A stretch of 64,000 bases of DNA from Arachnopeziza araneosa. Its lineage: Eukaryota > Ascomycota > Leotiomycetes > Helotiales > Arachnopezizaceae. Below the pieces are notes generated by a model that worked only from the letters and a program-made list of their open reading frames with translations, made no database searches and was not told the DNA's origin. The stretch covers positions 1 through 64,000 of the forward strand of contig QYAI01000046.1 in assembly GCA_003988855.1 (NCBI GenBank). Reading direction: 5' to 3'. Positions 36,869 to 48,833 of this stretch are shown here, in pieces (the first letter of the stretch is position 1; every line of letters begins with the position of its first letter). The translations under genes were made by a program, and so were the position numbers.

Positions 36869-37930
36869 TTAATTCTTACTAAGGAGTTGATTCCAAGGAG
36901 CCCATCTTGATTGATAGACATCTCGTCCCAACTTATGCTCTGGAGGAAAAGTGGGACGGTAAACACCAGTTCCGGACGAACTACTGGCAGTCATATTTCT
37001 GTTAGAGAGAGGCGTTCCCATTTGCGCAGCTTCTAGAGATTGGAGGCCGGCTTGAGTATTTCTTTGATCTTGAACCAAAGGTCGAATATTCTCTTGCCTG
37101 CCGGCATTCACGGGATTCCATGCTGAGTCGGCCAAACCCTGAGGTTTCTTAACTGGAGTCCTTGGACTAGGTGTAATAGCTGGAATCATCTGGCTTTGCA
37201 ATTCTTCAGGAACGGCGGAATCTAATAACGAAAAACCTCTAACGGGTTCATCAAGGTCCATTCTGAGCCAATAGATACATGTCTTCAGCATGTCCAGCAC
37301 TAACCTGAGGTTCATTAGTCGTACCACAAGGAGTCTGGCCGGAGATTTTATCGGGTTTGTCTTGATGGAGAGGATCCTGTTGATCATGGATGGCAGCTTC
37401 GAAGACGTGACCACCAAAACCAGAAGTGGCAGTCATATTCTGAGGCTTTGAAGTCGGTGAGATTTGGGGAGAAATCGAGGGAATTTTATCGAGTCTTGCA
37501 GGCGGTTTTTCAACTAGAATTGGTTCTCGGACTTTGGCTGGAATTGGAGACCGAGGGGCACCACCAGAGCTAAGACCAATGGTGCTAGAGTTCCGAACTC
37601 TATTTGGCTGATTAATTTCATGATAGGCAATGCCGTTGAAGGTCCGACAGAGTATGAAGCTTCAATTCGTCTTCCGTGGCCAACACCGCTGCGGAAGGTA
37701 GGATTGGTAGCGCGTCCTCGACCGCTTGAAGGATGAGTAGAAGTAATAGCACTTCCCCGAGCTCGACCGTAGAAAGAAGATGCCATGTTGTTGCCCCTAC
37801 GAGCTCCAGAGGAACCACGACTGCGAGCGCTTCCACGACCATCATTGCGAGCACGTTGCTCATCTCTGAGCATCTTTGCCACCTCCATTTGCTCTGGCGT
37901 TCCGAAGCTACTACCATCTTGTGAACTCAT
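36869..37930 (-). CDS. Unknown Gly/Arg/Ser-rich protein (splicing uncertain)
   Basis: Coding character is clear in three segments but the joins are not. Segment 1 starts MSSQDGSSFG at 37930 and contains a basic Gly/Arg/Ser-rich stretch (RGSARSRGSSGARRG, GRGRATNP), reminiscent of RNA-binding RG-rich proteins. Segment 2 is Pro/Ser-rich (SSGGAPRSPIPAKV, ISPQISPTSKP). Segment 3 runs from about GFSLLDSAVPEEL to the stop at 36869. One frame-consistent model removes 37608-37648 (donor GTCGGA, weak) and 37239-37278 (GTATCT...GTTAG), giving 326 aa; both introns would be unusually short. I do not recognise the family. It lies tandem to POP3 on the same strand, about 570 bp downstream of it. Confidence 0.55.
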
Positions 37931-38499
37931 TGTGGCGGTGTTGTTGGAAAATATGCAGGAGTTATTCGTTAAAGAAAGGCAATGGGGAATTGTGTCCTGT
38001 AGTGCGATACCTCCGCAACAAGGAGAGTTTCGTGTGCATTAGAGAGCTAGAGGAACAATTTGACAGCTCGAAGAACGTTCTATCTCTTGTTCAGTGGTGC
38101 TGGTAGTCCTACTTCACTAGTATTGAGTAGAGTAAACTGAGAAGTGGGAGGCTGTGTGCATTGGTAGCTGGAAAATGAATTTGAAAAGGAGTAGCGTCAT
38201 AGGAGCTTCCGGCACGTTGTGATCAGGTCTTTTGTTGTTGAAAACCCTAATTTGGATTAGTTTTGGCGGGGGTGGAAAGGGCGCAATGCGCTCTCGCAAC
38301 AAATGAACAACAATATCACAAAGACATTGTTGGCCGCAGGAAAACCTCTGAAACCGATCTTGTTTCTTGTTCCTTTCACCTAGCGCAATTGGAAAGGTTC
38401 CACTGGTGAGCAATTCTTATGGCAGCCTCTACTATCCTAAACTAGGACAGACTTCGCTGACAGCTCTTTTCTTCAAGACCAAGTAGAGTTGAGACAGAA
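37931..38499. other. Intergenic region between two minus-strand genes
   Basis: This 569-bp stretch holds the upstream region of the Gly/Arg-rich gene and the 3' UTR of POP3. Only short frames without domains occur. Confidence 0.4.
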
Positions 38500-39440
38500 T
38501 TAAGCCGACTCTTCCTTTTTCAATACTGGCGCAAGCGCTTCGATTCCATTTATCTTGAGTGGCATATAGACAGACTTCTGTGCTTCTTGAAGCCATTTTA
38601 TCTCTACTTCTGGAACGTGTTGGCGAATAAAATTGACTAGCACCTTTGAGTGAGGCGCAGTCTCTTGAAGCCCAATGCAAGAAACTCGAGGCAAACCAAG
38701 AGCTCCGCTTAGTCGTAAGCTAGAACTCTTAGGTAGCTGGACAAGCCGGGTTACTGGGAGCTGGGGGTGGGCCATAGAAGCTGTAACAACGAGCTGAGGG
38801 AAGTGTTCTTTAAGGATAGTTGGATCAGAAGAAGCTACGGCGAAGACAACCGAGAAGTGTCGGGTAGCAAGCACTGCGTTCTCAGCATCCTCTTTCTCTG
38901 AGGCCCTCTGGGTTTCGTTCCCTTCAGGCATTGCCAAGACAGCCTCGTCGCCTGCTTTCCGCCATGTCGAGGCTTGTGACAGAGATTCCAACCCACGGGT
39001 AACAGCATTCAGACCGACTACCACAGAGGAAGAGATCTCAGGCAAAGGAGGCGTGGTAGAGGCAGTTGAGACACTACTCCCTCGAGCCTGTTTTCGTTTG
39101 CGTTTCCTGTCTCGCTTCCCCTTCGACGGGACCAGGTGATTGGACCGATGTTGGCCTATGGGAGCCAGGAGGCTGGGAGGTTTGGTCAGCACTTGTCTCT
39201 GGAGCTGAGAAATGGAAAACAAAGGATCGGAGGACGATTACCGGCAAAGCAGCTCTACGATGGTGTCCTGGTGGTCAGGCTGAATTTCAGGCCTGAGCTT
39301 AGGGATCAGCAATAAGCCAGGGAATCGATGGGAGGGGGTTTGTTTGCCCACCATTGGACAATTGTGAAGGGAGTCTCCAGCTGAAAGACGGTCTTTGTTT
39401 TGCGCTCTATAGCTGCACCGTGAGGCGGTTGAGGTTGCAT
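38500..39440 (-). CDS. POP3: RNase P / RNase MRP subunit POP3
   Basis: Three exons, 270 aa; introns 39293-39351 (GTGGGC...CTCAG) and 39173-39241 (GTAATC...CCCAG). The spliced N-terminus reads ERKTKTVFQLETPF then VQWPEIQPDHQDTI and VELLCRLLAPIGQHR, the typical Pop3 opening. A basic cluster (KGKRDRKRKRKQ) follows, consistent with nucleolar location. The C-terminal half has the L7Ae-like Pop3 segments: FAVASSD, LPKSSSLRLSGALGLPRVSCIGL, and a Tyr-containing end (VYMPLKINGIEAL). Pop3 is a protein subunit of RNase P and MRP and acts in tRNA 5' processing and pre-rRNA cleavage. The start is the ATG at 39440, directly before the conserved block. It is divergent from the USP gene. Confidence 0.85.
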
Positions 39441-40166
39441 AATGTTTGTATGAGGATCTCTTTTTGCTTGTGATACTTTTCTTTCGCTGGCTGCTCCCCG
39501 GCACTCGGAACAACCATAGAGCGGCGCTAACCAGGGAGATAGGGTGGTGAAGAAGTGACGCAGCTCTGGTACAATCATCACGGTCCCAGCAAGAAAAGCA
39601 AGGCAAACCCTCTGGAAGAAAGGATAGAAGAGAGGAGTCAAGCACCTTCTTCGCCGTCTCTAGCACGCCGATTCCACAACCTGTTCAGACCTCTCTCCAA
39701 CCTGGTCCTCCTTCCGCCTTGTTACAGGGTTCAGTAGCCCTGGTTAAAGCAGCGTGCACCGCTGCCTGATTTAGGTCTGGCCTGATTACGGGAACGCGAC
39801 TCTGGAGGGGCAGCACTTCAGATAAACGATAATTCTTGGAGCTTCACCCACAGCTTTTCACCCTCCTTCAAACCTTTGGTGCTGGACGTCTCTGCACCCA
39901 TTGCGATTGCCGGTCAATAGCTTGCAAATTTCTCTTTGATTTCTTCCTCCTAATTCTACATCCTCCATAATTCCTTTACCTTACCTGCAAAGCCAGGTTC
40001 CCTCCCCAGGTTCCGCCGAGCTCCACGGCTATCTCGCGATTTCCAAACGTCAACCTCCAGAGATTCCAACCTATGTCCTCCTCCCAAGACGACTTTTGAG
40101 CTCTCCCCTGCGGAGCATCCGCCAAGAAGCACACCCTCCGGAGTCATTAATTTGTGCATCTGCCAA
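39441..40166. promoter_or_regulatory. Divergent upstream region of POP3 and the USP gene
   Basis: 726 bp between divergent ATGs. Frames overlap on both strands with no domain. C/T-rich patches near 39830-39960 suit a 5' leader of the plus-strand gene. I cannot assign individual sites. Confidence 0.4.
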
Positions 40167-43100
40167 ATGGAAGAGTCTCCGCGAGAACGTGCGATTTCCT
40201 CAGAGCCTTGCTCAGGTCGCCCAAATCCTTTCGACGACGTCGCGGAGCAAACCTCACGAAAGAGACAGAGGGTCTCCCGTGGAGGATCTCGAAGCAGATC
40301 AGTTGATACCGCATCAGACCCAAACCTTCTCTCCGACGCAATAACACAACCAGACGAACCCTCAACGCCGGATCCCAATCCTGCACCTTCGACCCCTGTA
40401 CGCATACCACCTGAGAGACCAGAGCCCACATCAAGTCGAGTGACAATAAATTTACGAACCAGTCGCCATCTTGAGTCGATTCCCTCTACCCCACCATCTC
40501 CAACTACTCCCTCCAAGATGGGACAAAGCCCAGAAGACGCAGGAACGAGGATTAGTGTGGAATCCGAAAGTGATGCTTTATCGACCGTCCAAGCAATGGA
40601 AACACCATCTTCATCACCATCTGATGGTAGTCCAACTATGGAGCTTGTGCTTTCAAGCGAAGATCCCGCTTACCTGGACCAGGATCTACCTGTTGCCATT
40701 ATCAGTCCTGATGACGACGGTTCCATCTTCAATGATCCGATGTCCAAGTTCCCATACTATGAGAAGGGAGAGACCTTGCAAAATACGGTCAACAGATTCA
40801 GTCGCTTCTTACAATACGATGAAATTCTCACCGACGATGCATTCTGTAAACTCCGGGATTGGATCGAAAGGTACCTCGTCACGCATAGTCAAGTGGATGA
40901 CTTTTACGATTCCTACGTGAAGAACCACGAATTTTGGACCGCTTTACCAGATCTTATATGGTCGTTAAGTTACCGGAGGTAAGTTCGACGTTTTTAAAAG
41001 ATGAACTCAAGTGACTGACAGTGCAAGTCGCTTCTTTGGAGAATTCCTCCGCCGTAATCGAGGCGGCCGCCAAGCGCTCTCTGAGATGTTTAGCCAATTT
41101 GCTCGACTTGCTGGCAGATTTGTGACCATGGATTTGAGAACACTCGCAAGTTATGTTCAGGAAAGCTCGGGTGATCAAGGGCCTATTCTTGGTTCTCGTC
41201 TATATATTTCTGCCTTTAGCCACTTGATCCGAAAAGAGGACGGTCCTCATATTGGACGAAACTTGGAATTACACTACGATTGGCATTACGATAACGATGT
41301 GCTAATTCTCTTCGACAGCTTTCAAACTGAAGGCGGAACAGTCTCGGCTTTAACTAAGCTAGTAGATGGCCTTGTACAATATCTACCGCAAAACCCGAAA
41401 CTTGTTGAGCATTTCACAGATCCATGCCGAATTGTCCACCAGTTTGTTAGTGATGCTTCGAAAACAATGGAAAGTAATGAAGGGCAGCATCAGCACCTAC
41501 TTCATGGAGTGACGCAGAAGATCTTCGAAGGACACAAGTTCTTCAAAGTTATGTCAGATGCACTGAACCTCATCATCGAAAAGCATGTCACATTCCTCTC
41601 ACCAGATGCTGCCACCTGCCACATTCTTTGCCTGCCGTCCATTTTGAGAAACAGTATCATCTATGATAACACAATCAGCCGAGATCTGTATGATAATCTT
41701 AAACCAGAGCTGACCGTCATTCCGAAAAAGAATCTTGCAAAAGTTGTTGCTCTTGAGTGGAAATTCGGTATCCTGAAGAAACTTATTATTTCAGCACAGA
41801 TGCAATTACGTGTTGTTGGAGTCACGACAATGTGTTCAGATCTACTCGGCCTTCACAATACCCACAGGGGATCGGATATAACCGCGAGCCCTGTACTTTT
41901 GTATTTTGCATCTCTCATTCTTGACAATAAGCTGGTTGACTACCTTGTGGGTATTGGTTCACATCCCGAGATTATTAACGAGAGCAGCAATATACTTGGC
42001 TTCCTGATCGTCACAAGAACGTACAAATCACAACTAACAGACACAATTTGGCAGACGGTAATGACCAGCCAGGATCCTAGAGTCGTAGACTCTATCTTGC
42101 GAATGGTTCAACGCTGCATGAATCTTTGCGACTATCAGACTCTACTGTATCTTTGCAAGAAAGTTTGTAACGTTCCCATTGAAGGATTTACTCCGGTAAT
42201 GCGCGAATTCTGCAGTGCGCTGTTTCTAGATCTTCCTAGGAAGGCATATACTGATACCCAAACACTTCATCCTCCTCCATACGATCTGTGTGTGAGACTC
42301 ATTCGAGAATCATCAATTACTTCACCTGAAGCTCCTTCTGGCAACCCTGAGTTACAAACATTTGCGGCTAATAAATTTCGAGAACTCCTTCAAAATGGCC
42401 CGGGCCCGGATGCTCGCAACACAATTTACCTAGGTTGCATTAAGGACATCTCAGACAGAACTCCAACTGCTGCGGGTAGCATATGTGTGATCAATGCATT
42501 GCTGAAGCAAAACATGGTAACAGATCTCCGAGTGTTGACTACGACCCATGGGTTGACAAAGTTATTGGTCGAAGAACTAGAGACTGTCATTAAGAGCGAT
42601 CACTCATCTTCAGTTCAGCCCGTTAGAAACACTCCCGCAAGCTCAGCTCGTAGGGAACTTTTGCTCTCCATCATCCTCTACGAGCCTGGCACCATTACAG
42701 CGGATCTGGGCAGACGTTTATGGGACGTGCTCGTTGGGAGTGAGTCTCGTACACCTGCTGAGAGATCTATGTGGTGGCAAGTCTTGAACAACGCTGTCAA
42801 GAAATCTTCTTCCAAGAATGTCTTTCTTGCTGCTTGTATTGATGAGCATCTTCCCCGTTTGCCCCCTCGTTGCTTCATTCCAGGTGCTTTAGATTTTGCA
42901 CGAGAAGCTGTTCTCTTGTGGCTCGAGGAGACTCGTCGTAACCTCAACGAAGACCCAAAATTCGAATCGCATGCGCTGGAGCAGATATGGCATATGGCAC
43001 AAACTGCACCACCGGGTACGATCGACGCACCTGCCATCAGCATACTTGTGGAAGTTTACGTCGAAAGTACACTAATTCAGAGTTTGCCAAAATCGAAAGC

Positions 43101-46100
43101 AAGAGATGTTCATCTCAAACTCGTTGATCGTTGTTTAGATCAGCTTAAAGCTGCTGCATCGAAGCTGAAAGCATACAGTGATGGCGCATCTAGCGGCTCC
43201 GAAGAGAGTATGGTGATTGTAGCTTCAGAAGATGAGTTCCACGAGCAAGAGAAAATATTTGCTCGGGCACTAGCTGTCTTACGCGAGTTTTTGAGAGCCT
43301 ATCAGCAAAAGCCGCAGTTTGCTAGCCCGAAACCAAGAGCTTCAATGGCTACAGTGTCAAGTGCAGTTCAGGGAGAGCCCCTTACAGTCAAATACCAATC
43401 ATTCGATGGTGATAAGCACACTGAAGTAAAGAGCTTAACTCTTGGAAAACAGAATACAGCGGCGACTCTGATCGCAAGTCTCCAAAAAGCCACCGGGTTT
43501 ACGAGCTACAAAGTCTTTTGTGGCGGAAGAGTATTTGATCCCGATGAGAGTATGGTTTGCAAATCACTTGGTGATCTTAATCTCAATGGCTTATTCTTGG
43601 TTCAACGCCGGGAAGAGAATTATGGAGCGCCGGGTCAACAGAGCGGCAGTAAAATGACACTGGAGCTGGAAATTATGAAGCATTTTGATGATCTTTGGGG
43701 CTATCTCAGTATGCATGAGAAGGTTGCTAATGAGGTCCGATCCCTCTCAATATTCAGTCTTCGGAATATGCTGACATCGAGGAACAGATATACTACTTCC
43801 TAATCACGTTTCCAATTTACGACAAGCTTTTGCAAAACTTTAATGGGCAAACATCATACTCCGTCATATTTCCTCAAGGACAGCCCTTTAAATCCTTGTA
43901 TGCTATTCATGCCATCCGTGAGCATATTACGACTCAGTCACAAAAGGTAAGTGTACTCTCTTCTAGCCTACGAACTGGCCATTGATACTTTTACAGGGTG
44001 CTCGCGATGAAGCAGCCCTTACAAGGGCATTGACGCTGATCGTTGCTGCGATTTCTGACGAAGATGTACTAAATCACTGTGCAAGTGAGGACGTAAAAAG
44101 TTACCTTGCATTGAGCTTGATTGATTGCTTAGTTTGGCTACTGAAAGGTATAATCTATTCTCTATCATTTACTTTTTACTAATAATGCTTAGAACCGATT
44201 CCCCCTTCCTCCTCTGACCAAATTCTTGACGAAACACTCCTCAAGCGTCTCTTACAGCTTCTTCACAGTGCAAAAAACATGACCACATCGCAGAATTCCA
44301 TACATTTGACTGGAAGGTCCTTCGAAGCTCTCTTAGAAACATCTGTCCATAATATCGAGCTCTGGAAGAAAATGATCTTACACCTACGAAATAGTCCAAT
44401 TCTGCTAGAGTTGACTCTTGAAGACCCTCGTCCGCTGATTAGAAAGAGTATCGTCAAGCAAATAGCCAACAAATGCAGCTCATTCGCACCTAGGCAAGCA
44501 GTTCTCGTCAAAACAATGAGCATAATATCTAACCAACCTAGCCTTGCCCCTGTTTCATCCACGAACTTTGTCGTGGAGCTCTGGCCCATGATCACCAGTC
44601 TTATTCCACAAGTTATCAATCGACCAAATCAAAGCGAAGAGCTTTTGTCAATTTCGCTTACAATGTTCAAAAGACTTTCGGATACGTCGCTTGACTTTCT
44701 CAGACTTGGAGATCTTGTAAAGCAATGGGGTAGTCTCTTACTTTTACATTCCACAAAAGAGGTAAAGAACCAAGCTCTTTTAAGCCTATGCGATATTCAT
44801 ACTGATTATACACAGAGTGTTGGCCTCCCAGATAGTGTTGACGCCGTCGCTCAAGGACTTACAAACTTGCTATTTCATGCAGCCTCTTTTGCAAAAGCTG
44901 CACAGCAGACCTTGGCTTGCAGGTACATTTTATCTGGTTTAAATTTCCGCTTTACTAATATTTACAGCACTATCGGTACTGAACTGTTCCGAAAACACCT
45001 CTTCCCAGATCTTTCTACTGATGAAGATGATGACGATGAAACTATTGAGCCTAAAATCCCTCTTTTGAACCAACTGACTAGGCGAACGATGGCGGAAACT
45101 GTATTCCTCTTGGTGAAAGATGACGAGCCGCAATACAATTCTCTACTTTCGAGTTTACTTGCTCTTGTTCCTTATGACTTGGAATCTCAAGACGGCAAGC
45201 AATCCTATCCCGCTGCACTGAACGTACCGACTAACTATGCCCACAGGAACCCCGTACTCCTACGATTTAGGTTTTCAATTCGAGCGAGGCAAATCTATAA
45301 GATCTATCACGGGTTATGTTGGCCTGAAAAACCTTTCTAATACTTGTTACCTCAACTCGTTGTTTACTCAGTTATTCATGAATATTCCTTTCCGACAATT
45401 CATGTTGGAAGCACATGTTGCAGATGGAGGTGCTTCACAGAAACTGCTCTATGAAACTCAAAACCTCTTCAGCTACATGCAGAATAGTTTTAAGAGATAC
45501 GTGGATCCCACAAACCTTGCTGGCTCAATTCGAACTTATGACGAAGCCCAAATCGACGTTACGATTCAAATGGATGTAGATGAGTTCTACAATCTTCTTT
45601 TTGATCGTTGGGAAAGCCAGATCTTAGCACCAGATGCCAAACGAAGATTCAGGTCTTTCTATGGTGGCCAGCTTGTCCAGCAAGTCAAGTCAAAAGAATG
45701 TTCTCACATATCGGAACGACTCGAACCCTTTTCTGCCATTCAGTGTGATATCAAAGGCAAGACGTCCCTCCAGGAAAGTCTTCAAGCATATGTTGATGGT
45801 GAGATTATGGAGGGTGATAACAAATACAAATGCTCAACATGTGATCGCCACGTTGATGCAGTCAAGAGGGCATGTTTGAAGGACATCCCAGATAATCTGA
45901 TCTTTCATCTAAAGAGATTTGATTTCAACCTCCGGACGCTTCAACGAAGCAAAATCAATGACCACTTCTCTTTCCCCAACACAATCGATATGAGACCTTA
46001 CAAGGTTGAGCATTTAATGGATGGCCCAGAGGAGACTCCAGAGGATAAGTTTGAGCTCGTTGGGGTTCTTGTACACTCGGGAACTGCGGAATCGGGGCAC

Positions 46101-48233
46101 TACTATTCCTTCATCCGCGAGAGACCTTCAAATGGAGAAAAGGATAACTGGGTTGAATTCAATGACGACTGTGTTACTCCATGGGATTCCAACTGTATGG
46201 AAGGCAGTTGCTTTGGAGGCATCGACTATAGAGGCCCTGTTGACGGTGGCAATTTGCCCTATGAGAAAAGTTGGAGTGCTTACATGCTATTCTATCAACG
46301 ATCGTCGGTTGTCAATGCGCAGAAGCAGATGCTTGCCCGTTCTGGTCAGCTAAGTCCTGTGCGCTTGCCAGTACCTCTGCGATTATCCAACCACATTGCC
46401 ATGGAGAACGAGCTTCTCATGCGGAAATACTGCTTGTACGACCCCTCGCATATCAATTTTGTCGAAGCAATGCTTTTGAATATCAAAAACATCAATGGAG
46501 GTCATTGCTCTGCATCACACACTCTAGAGAAGATGGCATTGACTGCTGCACTACACCACTTGGACCAAGTCATTGCTCGAACTAAAGAGGTGCCCCATTT
46601 TGCAAAGTTCATGATCGGATTAGGACAAATATGTCGTTCTTGTGCAGAATGTAGTCGAGACTACCTCGAGTGGTTTTGTGACTACCCTGAGACGTTCCGC
46701 CAATTGCTGCTTCGGAACCCTGATATCCAAGTCCGCAATGACATTGCTGCCTCTGTTCTAAACGCACTTAACAAAGTCAAAGCAGATGCCCCTTATGCCT
46801 ATGGCATTGGCTACAATGATGAGAGTGACGATGATGTGGATGGAGGCCCTCCCGATCTATTTCTTAGACTTCTAAAGGCACTGGAGGGTATGTGGGACAT
46901 CTTCCACACGAGTACTCGTGCATGGCCCGAGTATTTTGGTCTCCTCGCTAGTATTGCTAAGATGGGTAAACGGGAAGCCGTATCACTGCTTACTTTCGGA
47001 TTCCTTCGCAAGACCTTGGAGGTCGTTAGCGCAGATACTTTGTTGCCAATCAACAGTCAGTATACGAGAATGCTCACTATAATCTCGAAACGAACTGCTA
47101 CCCGACCGGTGTCATACGATGGAGTAATTGCGCTACTGTGTAGACTGATTCAAACATGCGATTTCGGTCAAGAGTCTGTGGATGAGATGTCTGACCGTAT
47201 GGAGATACTGGATAATGAAGAAGCTATTCCGTTCTCAGTCGCAGAACGTCAACTAATAGCCCAGCACTGGGTACGCACTGACGCTCATATTCTTACAGAG
47301 AAACTATACATGATTCATCAAAATTATGAAGCGACGGATTCGATTCTCATGGAGTTACTACAATGGACAGACTCTTTCGACAAATTCATCTTTCAGGCCA
47401 TCATCTGCGGTATCCAAAAAGGTCTCTCCACGGCATGTTGCGCTCCATTTCTGCACGCTGCAGTTGTCTATTGTGAGAACTCGCGCAATTCGAATGCAAT
47501 AGTCAACACCGTCTCTGAAATCTCTAAGATCGCACAAACTCTCGACAATGTGGAAGGTAGGGCATTCTTTGACTTCTTTAAACAGATTTATGCTCTGCCA
47601 GAAGCGGTTCAAACTGTCTCTGTTGATGAAGTTCACGTATTGCTTCTCCAAGAATTCTCTGTCTGGTCTCCAGCATTACTCACTTATCACGAGGCTGGAG
47701 TTAGACTGGAGACGGAGAAGTTCATTGAAAGCTACATGATGCACTCATTTGTGGTATTCGACGATGAGGATCCGGATGGCGACAAAACCAAGATTCTTCG
47801 AGAGGCGATCCAAGGGCTCGGATTTGCTTGTCTCGAGTATTTGCAAGATACATATATTGGCAACCGTCAGACTGTGGTCCGAGCTACAGTACAAAATATC
47901 CAACGTGTGATTGATGACTGTAATAGCGCTTTCAAGGGTTTCGCTTCTGATCTCGAAGATGGAGACCAATCTCATCGACGATATGTAGAATTGAGGCACA
48001 GTAAGTAACTCGGCCCTTAGCAACTTACTTACTAATAAGTACAGCTGTTATATCTTCTCTGAAAAAATACCTTGTGGAGGAAGCCGACGAAGAAGTATCC
48101 GGTAAGACTTCTTGCCGTTCATAATAATCTGACGCTAATCACAGTAGATTGGGATGGATCCGAAGAATATGATGGTTCCTCGGAGCCTATGGACGGTATT
48201 GGCAATGTCGACGCCGATGACCTTCAACTTTAA
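40167..48233 (+). CDS. Very large ubiquitin-specific protease (USP9X/USP34-like)
   Basis: Nine exons, about 2565 aa. Introns: 40979-41021 (or to 41027; both keep frame), 43735-43781, 43947-43996, 44148-44192, 44923-44967, 45195-45246 (GC-AG), 48001-48044 and 48102-48144. Order: disordered Ser/Pro-rich N-terminus (about 190 aa); more than 1300 residues of helical repeats; a ubiquitin-like segment before residue 1160 (TVKYQSFDG... SYKVFCGGRVFD); then the peptidase C19 core. The Cys box GLKNLSNTCYLNSL puts the nucleophile near residue 1633 and the His box ESGHYYSFIRE puts the His near 1884, followed by NWVEFNDDCV. A zinc-type CSTC with a partner Cys pair lies between. A 600-residue helical tail ends in an acidic C-terminus. 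Large size and layout match the USP9X/USP34 group. It should remove ubiquitin from substrates; the targets are unknown. Confidence 0.93.
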
Positions 48234-48833
48234 TCAAACACTTCCTCAAGTTTATGATTTGCTTTCTTGCGTGCATAATTGATTGCTTTTGTTCGGCGTC
48301 CAATGAAGCAAGGGAAAACAAACTCATACAGGAATGGGAATGGACGGGACTGGCGTATGTAGGAGTATGGTGCTGCTTTGCATATCACAATTTGAGCGCA
48401 GCGAACGGACTGAAACGAAGTGAAACGAGAAACCCAGATGGGAAGTGGAGTTCTTGGGCGGGAATGGGCAATAATGGTATTTAGACGGTGCTTTATGATT
48501 GGTCCTCAATTGTCTTATTCATGGACATGGTTCCTTTTCAGCACAAATCAAATTCTATTCTCAGCTTTGGCCTCCATCGAATACTTACTTGTGTGATATG
48601 TGATACATGATGAGTGTTGTTACGCTTACTCTTTTTCCCATTGGTGTATATCTCGCGGCTCTCATGCAATTTGAACCCTCTATTAACATGAATGCTCAAG
48701 CCTAAATTTTCAGTATAGAAAGATCTCACAATTCGACAATTTGATAGCCACACATTTTCAAATCCCAGGGTATCAATTATTTATTTCAAAGCATACATAC
48801 CTATATAACAAGAACCCAATTCCGAGATCAAAT
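48234..48833. other. Convergent 3' intergenic region
   Basis: 600 bp between two converging stop codons, presumably both 3' UTRs. Short frames have no domain. Confidence 0.4.

Noticed and set aside
42678..43043. 121-codon minus-strand frame inside the USP gene
   Set aside because: It is antisense to well-supported USP coding sequence and has no domain.
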